DNA from: Ophthalmolycus amberensis
Taxonomy: Eukaryota > Chordata > Actinopteri > Perciformes > Zoarcidae
Direction of reading: 5' to 3'
Assembly: GCA_024529925.1 (NCBI GenBank)
Contig: JAFEUB010001542.1
Span: forward strand, 201,001-265,000
DNA length: 64,000 nt
Shown: positions 37,929 through 48,700 of the stretch, one piece after another
Position numbering within the stretch: position 1 is the first letter of the stretch
How the letters are laid out: every line of letters begins with the position of its first letter
Notes under the pieces: model-generated
Database searches by the model: none
What the model was told of the DNA's origin: nothing
The model's input: the letters and a program-made list of their open reading frames with translations, nothing else
Position numbers and translations under genes: made by a program

Positions 37929-38372
37929 ACCCAATCATAGGAACTTTAGTGAAAGAAGTTTAATGAGTTCCACAAACTGTAAGATTGTTCATTAACCTCC
38001 AGCTCGCTCTAAAACACCAACGTCTCATCTTCATCTTCACCTCTGCAGTTCTTCTCTGTATCACATGCACTCATGTTAAAGTCTCAAAACAAACATCGTG
38101 TTCATGCTTCCACTTGTTGTCGTCTGATCAGCTGATCGCAGGTTCTTCATCCAGTTCAGATCCTTTTTTTTTTGTATGTTTCATGAAACCTCCCTGGAGA
38201 CGATAATTACATTGCAACAATGTAACTAAACAAACAAACAGGGGTTTGGTAAAGCATTGCATTGTGGGTCGGTATGTATGTCTTTATAAAAAAGAAAAAA
38301 TCAAATGTATGTATGTCATAAGCCACTTTCAGCTGTGTTTATTAAAGTTAGTAAATTGGTTGTTGGTATGTA

Positions 38373-38527
38373 CACGTGTTTTTTTTCATCTCAATTAGAA
38401 GTATAGATTTTACAGTATTTGTTTTACTAGATAAGATGAGATATAATAATAATAATCCTTTGTTCGTCCCGCAGCGGGGAAATTTACAGGATTACAGCAG
38501 CGTAGTGGAGTATGTATGTGTGTGTGT

Positions 38528-38565
<38 letters not shown>

Positions 38566-38911
38566 ATGTATATATATATATACACATCAGTGGCGGCTGG
38601 TGGAACATGTTCTCTGTAGGGCTGTGCCACAATTTCAGCAAACATCCCAGAATGATTTAATGCAAAAACATGAATTAAGGTATCAAACACGTATTACTAC
38701 TTTGCAGTTAAATATTTAAGCTTTTTTTTCTGATTCAACATCTGGTTTAAATAAATGTTCATTGTAGTCTGAACAACAAAAGGACCACAAACAACTTTCT
38801 ACATTTATTAGAAAGATTTGTGTTTTCATGATCTGTTTCCCTCAATAACTTTTATTATGGAAACAATTAAAGTCAGAGGGAGCTGGAGAGACGAAACACT
38901 TATATAAAAAT

Positions 38912-38963
<52 letters not shown>

Positions 38964-39480
38964 CTGAGAGACGAAACACTTTTTACATGATTTATCATCA
39001 TTTCATTCAGTCACGTGAGGCTGTTCATTCTTGATTGTCGGGTTTGATGAGTTTTATCAGAGAAACAATAATCATATTCTGGGTTATTTAATAATGACGT
39101 CACAATCTGAATTTCAAAACGTACAGACGCAAATAATTCATCAATAAGACGATCGCATTCCGCCGGTAGAAATGGATCCTGAGCTTATAAACAGAACACA
39201 GGACACAGTTTGTTAACAGACTACAGAGAAACACTCTACAGTGGTGATCACTGTGTGTCTTTATTAGTTATAACTTATTAGTATTATTAGTTACTGTTAT
39301 TAAGTACAGTGATCATGTGAGCAGAGCTACTGAAGTTGTCCTGAGTGAGTCTTTTATTTTGAAGGTTCCAAGCGGAAGTAGTTCGTTGACGCTGGTATAA
39401 GCTGCAGCAGGTATTTTTCTCCACCTCTTCTCTGTTTTTATTGATTTTTATTGATTAAAAAGGAACTTAAGGACCACGTG
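38373..39480 (+). promoter_or_regulatory. Three CACGTG E-boxes upstream of gkup
   Basis: CACGTG at 38373-38378, 39012-39017 and 39475-39480; the last is 11 bp before the gkup start codon, so it may be transcribed. This is the consensus for USF and for MYC/MITF-type factors. Occurrence elsewhere in the window (for example in usf1 introns) lowers its weight. Confidence 0.3.
38440..38515. repeat. Retroposon tail, forward copy of inverted pair
   Basis: Matches, in the opposite orientation, 40315-40390: shared blocks are GGGGAAATTTACAGGATTACAGC and TAGTGGAGTAT on one side and GCTGTAATCCTGTAAATTTG on the other. The second copy ends in a CTTATTTTAT-type tandem tail (40378-40438). The two flank gkup exon 1. 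Confidence 0.65.
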
Positions 39481-39491
39481 AAGCGCCACCG

Positions 39492-42400
39492 ATGATCTGC
39501 ATTCTGCTGGTAGCCGGTCACGGCACCGTGTTAGAGACTCAAATAAAGGTAAGAAGGTTTAATGAAACAAGAAGAAGAAGAAGAAGAAGAAGAGGAGTTA
39601 AGTTGAAGCGGTGCAAAGTTCGTCTTTTTTATGTAAGCGGGTACCCGTAGTGCAGAACTACCTTAAAGAATGTGGCTCTTTAGTGCTGGTCCACCTGTCA
39701 GGTCGCGTTTACACCTGTTAGAAACAACAGCTAAGACATTTACTGGATCATAGAAGTCCACTCATGTATTCAGCATACATGTACCCAACAACAGTACTGG
39801 TATTTATATAAAATTCACATTTTCTGTCTTTGGCTCACGGTCTCTACCGCCCCCTGGCGAGCATTGTGGTTCATTAGCAGGAACTTAAAACAAAGTATAA
39901 AAATGCACAATATAGACAATGAAATAGAATAATATTATATCAACTAACTAAACAATAGTGCACAGATTTAACCAAACAAACAAACCACAGTGTAGCGGTG
40001 TTATCAGTTGATGGTTTTTGTGAATATCCATAACTTTTTATTGCCATATTTATAAATACATGCCGTGTTATTGGTCTAAAGTGTCTTTACCATGAAAGAA
40101 AGACAAAATATTACTAATGTTCTTTAATTAAGTACAATAACTAAGTATATATAATATTGCAATACAACAATTATTCTTTATATAATATTTTAGTTATTGT
40201 GGATTTTTTTACTTATTTAATATTCTTTACTGTTTTATTACTTATTTATAATACTTGTTTTGATCTTTTTTTTTTTTTTCTGTCTCTTGTTTGCACTATA
40301 CAGTGTATATATGTATATATACTCCACTATGCTGCTGTAATCCTGTAAATTTGCCCACTGCGGGACTAATAAAGAATTATCTTATTTTATCTTATTTTAC
40401 CTTATTTTACCTTATTTTATCTTATTTTATCTTATCTAACGGTAGAAGGGGACGTGTTGCGTTCAGGAACACCTGTTATCCTGAGTTTGAGTTTAAAGTG
40501 TGATATAATGTCGCTTGTAATCGGACTGGGCACGACATGACGATGTATATCAACAACGATATACGTCTATATCGTTTATATTTTATTTATATCGCGATAT
40601 CGGAAAAGTCAGCGGCTGAATTGCGTTCCGGCAATATTTACGTCAGTCGCCGCTTTACGTTGGGATCCTTCAGTAATCAGAACAAGAAGAGTTCGTAAGA
40701 AAGTCAGACAAGATCAAATACTTTTAACTCGTCAAGTATTTCATCTACACATGAGTACACAAAATAAGCTTCACCGTGTGGTTATTTTACATATAAGTTA
40801 CTATTTATTTTAATGAACGTTTAATCATTTTAATATCGTGATCGAGATATGAAACCAGAAGGTGTTGTCTCTAACGCACAGCCCTAATTTAACATTAAGC
40901 CTGTACTTTAACAGGTGAAAGAGGATATTGTTCATCCAGTGAGTGAACGTCCTAGTTATTGCAGAAAGATGTTACAGAAATAGATTCAGCTGACCGGTGT
41001 TACCTCATAGACTAGAAGGTACACACTACCATCCAGAGGTCTACATACTGTCAACTAAAAACTAAAAACTATGAACGCACGTCAGAGGAATTACAGACAT
41101 AAACATGCTAAATGTCTCCTTCAGGGGGAGACAGCGTGCAGTAGAAACGCTGTGAGGCCTGAAGCAAACCTCTTTTGTAACAGCGTGTTGTTGTGTTACA
41201 GTCATGGTGTAGTTTGTTAGTTTGTTAGTTTGTTAGCTTGTTAGCTTGTTAGCTGTATTTTTTTACCTCTCCTCTCCCAGAATGATGACACCGGCTTATA
41301 CAGCCACCTGGCCGGAGTACCGAAGGCTTTACTTCCTGGAATCGGAGGAAAGAAGATCCTCGACTTTTGGTGGGAAACGGTCAACATGTGCGTAACAAAC
41401 ACCAACAGATCTTATTATCCTCTGACTCTAAAAACAGGCAACTTCTTCTGACGCCATCTCTGATTTCTCTGCAGGCGACAGCTGTTCACAGAAGTCTATC
41501 TGGTCACTAATGCAGACAAGTGAGTTCTGACTCTTCACCCAAACGGAAAGAAAGACGTGACGCAGCTATTGTTGGCTTCTTTCATAGAGTCCAGTTAGAA
41601 GGTAATGTGTTGTGTGATATGATCCTACAGGACATACATTAGAAATGAAATGGTGAGCGGCAAAGTTAGCCTCATAATGGGAACAAATGTGTGTCATTGG
41701 GAACAATTTAAAGAACAAATCTGCAATGTGAGGGAACAGTTTGGTGTTTTGAGTGCAGTTTAAACAAAAACAAGTCACAAAAAATGTAATTCTGAGGGAC
41801 ACAAATAACAATGTTCTTGGGGCAAATTAATTCAAATGCGCAAATCGACAGAAATGATTCAGTAACTTACGAAAACAAACTCGGAATTTGAAAGATAGAA
41901 CAGAGATTGTGGTGCAGTTTGAGGGAACAAGTGAGTCACATAACTTCAACTAATCATCATCATCCTGTTCTTAGGTATAATATATATAATAGAAGGTATA
42001 TATATTTTTAGGTATAATATATATATATATATATAATAGAAGGTATATATATTTTTAGGTATAATATATATATATATAATAGAAGGTATATATATTTTTA
42101 GGTATAATATATATATATATATAATAGAAGGTATATATATTTTTAGGTATAATATATATATATAATAGAAGGTATATATATTTGTAGGTATAATATATAT
42201 ATATAATAGAAGGTATATATATTTTTAGGTATAATATATATATATATATAATAGTGTAGGTGCGTGGAAACAAACAAGGAGGAGAGTATTCCCTTTGGCT
42301 GCACCATGTGGCCGTTTATTTCCATCCATACAAAACAAAACACATTCACTTCCTGCCACCCTTTAACCCCCCCTGTCACCAGGGTTACGCCCCTTTCCTT

Positions 42401-45400
42401 AAAGGGGCCCCGTGAATTCGGTCGTTCCCTACATGCGCCCCTCCAGAATTCACTAACCCCCGAGATTAGTCCCAACCATTAATGTCTCGGGGCCCGGATC
42501 AACCGACCAGCCCGACTCCGTGTCTCTGGGGCCGGAGGCAGGACCACCGTTGAAGGCCCCCTCCGGGTCTTGTCGTGCTGAGGTGGGAGGGCCCCGCTGA
42601 GGCTCCCGCCGTGGGGGTTCAGCCACCCGTACCGGTTGGTCCAGGTCCAGATGTGCTGGTTTAAGGCGGTCAACCGACACGTATTCCAGCTTGCCGCCCA
42701 TGTCGACCTTGCAGGTTTTGTCTCCGGTCTCCAGCACCCGAAACGGCCCGACATAGGGGGGTTGAAAGGGTCCACGGTGGCCGTCCTGGCGAACGAACAC
42801 ATACTCTGCTGACCTGAGGCTGGACGGGACGTATGACTGTGGAAGGCCGTGCTGCGACGTGGGCACTGGTTTGAACAGCCTGGCTTTTTCCAGGAGCGTT
42901 TCCCGCTGCTGGGTTGCAGACCAAGGGTCTGTGACTTTGGGGATGAACTCCCCCGGGACCCGCAGTGGCTGTCCATAAACCAGCTCAGCCGATGAAGCTT
43001 GCAGATCGTCTTTGGGGGCTGTCCTAAGCCCCAACATGACCCACGGAAGCCTGTCCACCCAACTGCTGTCTTTGAGGCTGGCCCGGAGAGCAGCTTTCAT
43101 CGACCGGTGGAACTGCTCGCATAATCTATTAGCCTGCGGGTGGTAGGCGGTAGTGCGATGGAGCTTCACCCCAAGGCTTCCTGCCACTGCATTCCACAGC
43201 TCTGATGTAAACTGTGGGCCTCGGTCCGAGGAAACGTCAGCTGGGGCTCCAAACCTGGCGACCCAAGCCTGAATAAACGCCCGAGCCACCTCATCCGCTG
43301 TTGTTGATGACAACGGGATAGCTTCTGGCCAACGAGTGGTTCGGTCTACCATCGTGAGGCGATGTGTGAAACCACGGGATGGGGGCAAAGGTCCTACCAA
43401 GTCCACATTTACGTGATCGAACCTCCTTTCTGGAACCGAAAACTGTGCTAAAGGGGTCTTTATGTGACGGTGCACCTTGGAGCGCTGGCACACCACACAA
43501 GTCCCGGCCCACTTCCGTATATCCTTCTTCAGCCCATGCCAGACGAACTTTGCTGAGACCAACTTCTGCGACGCCCTCTTGCCGGGGTGTGACAGTCCAT
43601 GAATAGCATCAAAAACCTGCTGTCTCCATTCATCGGGAACAACCGGCCGTGGCTGGCCTGTGGAGACGTCACACAGGAGCGTAACGCCAGTTTCGCCAAA
43701 CGGGACCTCCTCCAACCGCAGTCCCGTAACTGCCGTCCTCAACTCCTGGACGCCCGGGTCTGTAATTTGATCCTCTGCCATCTTGTTATAGTCCAAGCCT
43801 AACTGGACAGCCCCTGTGACAGCCCTGGAGAGACAGTCTGCGACCAGGTTTTCCTTGCCTGCTACATGCTGTAGATCCGTGGTAAACTCTGATATGAAGG
43901 AGAGCTGCCGCTGCTGGCGCGCAGACCATGGTTCGGTGCTCTTACTCATGGCAAACGTCAGTGGCTTGTGATCCACAAACGCAGTGAACGGCCGAGCCTC
44001 CAGCAGGAACCGGAAATGCCGAATGGCCAGAAAGAGGCCGAGGAGCTCCCGATCGAACGTGCTGTATTTCCGCTCATTAGGCCGCAACTGTCGACTGAAG
44101 AAAGCCAGCGGTTGCCACGCCCCTTTCACCCACTGCTCGTGCACCGCACCCACCGCATAGTCCGAAGCGTCCGTGGTGATGGCAATCGGAGCCTTAGGTG
44201 ACGGGTGTGCCAGCATTGTTGCGTTTGCCAGAGCTGTTTTCGCCTCAACAAACGCAAGTTCCCTCTCTTCAGTCCAGTCCACAAGCTGTTTGATAGCCTT
44301 GCCTTTCAGGGCTTCGTACAGGGGCCGCATCACTTGCGCTGCTCGCGGAATAAAGCGATGGTAAAAGTTCACCATGCCTAAAAACTCCTGCAGGGCCCTC
44401 ACCGTGAGTGGGCGTGTAAAGTTAGTCACTGCCTCCACCTTTGCCGGGAGGGGAAGCGCCCCATCCTTTGTGATGCGGTGTCCCAGAAAGTCAATGGTGG
44501 TCAACCCAAACTGGCACTTAGCCGGGTTGATGATCAACCCGTGCTGGCTGAGTCGCTCAAAAAGAGTCCGGAGGTGAGACCTATGCTCCGCTCTTGATGA
44601 GCTGGCCACCAGGATGTCATCCAGGTAGACGAACAGGAAAGGCAGGTCCCTCAGCACCGTGTCTATTAGACGCTGGAACGTCTGCGCTGCATTTTTTAGG
44701 CCAAACGGCATCCTCAAGAACTCAAACAGGCCGAATGGAGTGATCAACGCAGTCTTGGGAATGTCCAGCGGGTGAACGGGCACTTGATGGTAACCTCGTA
44801 CCAGGTCCACTTTCGAAAACACCACACTATCCGACAAGTGGGTAGAAAAGTCTTGAATATGTGGAACGGGATAGCGGTCCGGGATCGTTGAATCGTTCAG
44901 CCGGCGATAATCTCCACACGGGCGCCACCCGCCCCCAGGCTTCGGGACCATGTGCAGGGGTGAAGCCCATGGACTGTTGGAGCGGCGAATGATGCCCAGG
45001 CGCTCCATGTTTTCAAACTCTATCTTGGCGATGGTGAGCTTTGCTGGATCTAGGCGCCGGGCCCGGGCATGTACCGGTGGGCCGGTGGTAGAGATGTGAT
45101 GCTCCACCCCATGCGTGACCGTGGAGGAGGAGAAGGTGGGCTGCGAGAGGTCTGGGAACTCGGCCAGCAGACGCAGAAACTCATCAGCCGCTGCAAGCAT
45201 GTTAGTCAACCTGGTAGAGCCCGCTCCACTTAGTGTACATGGGTAAGAGCAAAAAGTCACAGCATTTATCAGGCGGCGGCCCTTGACGTCCACCAATAGT
45301 CCATAAGCGCATAGGAAATCCGCGCCAAGCAGGGGAATGGCAATTTTGGCAGTAACAAAGTCCCAGCTGAAACGCTGCCCCATAAAACACAGCTCCAGGC

Positions 45401-45714
45401 ACCGTGTCCCAAAAGTGCGTATGGGGGTACCGTTCGCGGCTTCCAGCGGGGGGCCCTGCCCGTCTGTCAGCATGTCCACCCGCGATGCAGGCACAACGCT
45501 CCTCTGCACCCCCGTGTCGCAGAGAAAGCGCCGCCCGGAAACGTCGTCCCTGATGAACAGCAGCCTGCCTTCCCAACCGACGCTCATGGCAGTCACTGAG
45601 CGCCGGCCCTGGCATTTCCCGTCCTGCCGAAACTGCATGGTGAACGGCACCTTGTAGCCCGTGGCCCAAACCTTGCGTGGTAATAGCACAGGCCGGTAGC
45701 TCCCTGCCGTTGGC

Positions 45715-45757
<43 letters not shown>

Positions 45758-48700
45758 GGCGACGATCGTTGTCTCCCCCGACCACGCCGTGGCTTGGGCC
45801 GGCCTCACCGCGGCCGTGCAGGTTTGTTGGCCCGCCAGAAAGAACTTATCGGCCTCCTCGGGCCAACTCCCGACAATCGGTAATCCTGGTGTTGGCTAAA
45901 GCGGCCCGCACCTGCAGCGGGAGCTGCTGCAGAAAAAGTTCCGTAAACAGGAACTCCGGCTCGTGTTTACCTAGCAGAGCTAACATTTTGTCCATTAGCT
46001 CCGACGGCTTGCTGTCGCCGAGGCCATTCAGAGCAAGCAACCGGCGAGCCCGCTCAGAGTCCGAAAGCCCGAAAATGTTCAACAGCCGGTCTTTCAGGGT
46101 ATTGTACTTATCCCTCTCTGGAGGATTTTCCAGAATGCTCACCACTCTGCCTGCTGTCGAACTGCAGAGAGCCGCCACAACATAATAATATTTCGTCGCG
46201 TCCGCTGAAATGTCTCTGAGGGCGAACTGTGCCTCAGTTTGGGCGAACCACACCGCCGCTTGCGTCTCCCAAAACTCCGGTAGTTTCAGCGAAACTGCGT
46301 GCATCGACATCTTAACTTCTGGAAACGTCCAGGAGCGTCAGGGTCACCAATGTAGGTGCGTGGAAACAAACAAGGAGGCGAGTATTCCCTTTGGCTGCAC
46401 CATGTGGCCGTTTATTGCCATCCATACAAAACAAAACACATTCACTTCCTGCCACCCTTTAACCCCCCCTGTCACCAGGGTTACGCCCCTTTCCTTAAAG
46501 GGGCCCCGTGAATTCGGTCGTTCCCTACAATAGAAGGTATATATATTTTTAGGTATAATATATATAATAGAAGGTATATATATTTTTAGGTATAATATAT
46601 ATAATAGAAGGTATATATATTTTTAGGTATAATATATATATATATATAATAGAAGGTATATATATTTTTAGGAATAATATATATATATATAATAGAAGGT
46701 ATATATATATTTTTAGGTATAATATATATATATAATAGAAGGTATATATATTTGTAGGTATAATACATATAATAGAAGGTATATATATTTTTAGGTATAA
46801 TATATATAATAGAAGGTATATATATTTTTAGGTATAATATATACAATAGAAGGTATATATATTTTTAGGTATAATATATATATATATAATAGAAGGTATA
46901 TATATTTTTAGGAATAATATATATATATATAATAGAAGGTATATATATTTTTAGGTATAATATATATATATATATATATATAATAGAAGGTATATATATT
47001 TGTAGGTATAATACATATAATAGAAGGTATATATATTTTTAGGTATAATATATATAATAGAAGATATATATATTTTTAGGTATAATATATATAATAGAAG
47101 GTATATATATTTTTAGGTATAATATATATATATATATAATAGAAGGTATATATATTTTTATGTATAATATATATAATAGAAGGTATATATATTTTTAGGT
47201 ATAATATATATATATAATAGAAGGTATATATATTTTTAGGTATAAGTACTATGAGCGCTGGGCCACAGCCAATGACTTCCCGGTGGAAAACGTGGTGAAC
47301 GACGGCAGCACGACGTTGGCGGACCGACTGGGCGCCGTGGCCGACCTGGAGCTCGTCATACGCAGCCGCAAGCTGCAGGACGACATCATGGTGGTACGAT
47401 GAGTCGCTGCTCGGTTACCTTTCATCGGAGTATTCCAGTAGAAACTGAATGAATGTCTGTCACACGACGCAGATCGCAGGAGACATGCTGTGTGCGGACC
47501 AGAACTTTGACATCGCTCAAGTTATCCGCTTCTTCAGGTCAGAGGTGATTTACCACAATGCGTTCATGTTAGTGGACATAAAACATACAGTTTGTTGTGT
47601 GCAAAGGATATTTATTAAAGTCTAGTAAATGTTTTTGCGAAGTCGTGAGCATCCTGTCCTTCTGTGTGTGTGTGCTGCAGCCTGGAGAGCTAATTATTTA
47701 CTACGAGCTGGAGGAAAGTGAGAAAAGCAGCTCCAGAGGCATCGTGGAGGTGTGCAGGGACACCCACAGGTGAGCTTTGATCATTTAGTCCCATAATGCA
47801 CCACAAGCTGTAACCAGGCGGCAACCCCCGGGTCTGAAATGTGAAGTCAAAGCTTCATGTGTTAAAGCTGCATTCTCTCTAGTGTCCACCAGGGGGCGAC
47901 TCCTCTGGTTGTATAGAAGTCTATGAGAAAATGACTCTACTTCTCTCTTGATTTATTACCTCAGTAAACATTGTAAACATGAGTTTATGGTCTCAATCTC
48001 TAGTTTCAAGTCTTCTTCAATACAGCATGATGTTCATTTAGTACATTATGGTCCATTTAGAGTCACACAGACCATAAAGCAAGGGGATGCTTTAGGGCGG
48101 GGCTACACAGTGATTGACAGGTCTCTACCAGAGACCTATACGGCGTCTCTACGTCACTCCTCCTCAGTCCAGATATGATCACTTCCTGTTCACTTGTTGC
48201 AAAAAAACAAGATGGCCGAACTTGAGGCTTCAAAACTGTGTTGCAAATGTGATTGTAATGTATTGTAATTTTGTGAATCAGGATAACTCGCTTCTTGGAG
48301 AAACCGCAGGAAGGACTGACATCATCCCGACTGGCCAGCGTTGTGTTTTACTGCATCCAGAGAGACTCGCTGTCCGACCTGTCTGACTTCCTCAACCTGC
48401 AGCCTCAAGCAACAGACAGGTCCTTAGGACGATTCTGGGTTCGTAAGTGCTGAAATAAGTGTTATTTGAGCAGATTAATTACCGTTAAAGTTACTGTGAG
48501 GAACTTTTAACTGGTCCTGAACCAGTCTCAGTCTAGTCCTGATCCTCTATGAACCAGTCTCAGTGTAGTCCTGATCCTCTATATCAGTGGTTCTCAACTG
48601 GTCTGGCTGCGGGACCCACCATCACCCCTTAATGACAAGCCGGGACCCACCACCCAAATTATATATATATATATATATAATTTGGGTATATCTATATTCA

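Larger units (their letters stand above)
37732..39491. other. usf1 3' UTR and usf1-gkup intergenic region
   Basis: The usf1 3' UTR probably runs to just after 37928. Then come a retroposon-tail fragment at about 38440-38515 (CGTCCCGCAGCGGGGAAATT), (TA)n runs at 38531-38580 and 38905-38945, and the gkup upstream region with three CACGTG sites. No additional gene is supported. Confidence 0.55.
42255..46529 (-). mobile_element. Ty3/gypsy LTR retrotransposon in gkup intron 3
   Basis: 4,275-bp element lying antisense to gkup: two 179-bp LTRs, a tRNA-Trp-type primer site, gag, a long pol and a purine tract. A 4-bp duplication ATAG flanks it, and its target was a unit of the AT-rich minisatellite, which continues on both sides. 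I counted two base differences between the LTRs, and pol is uninterrupted, so the insertion is young. Gag has one frameshift, so this copy probably needs Gag from elsewhere. Confidence 0.93.

Noticed and set aside
42055..42273. Tyr/Ile-rich small proteins near the gypsy LTRs
   Set aside because: Translation of the AT-rich minisatellite.
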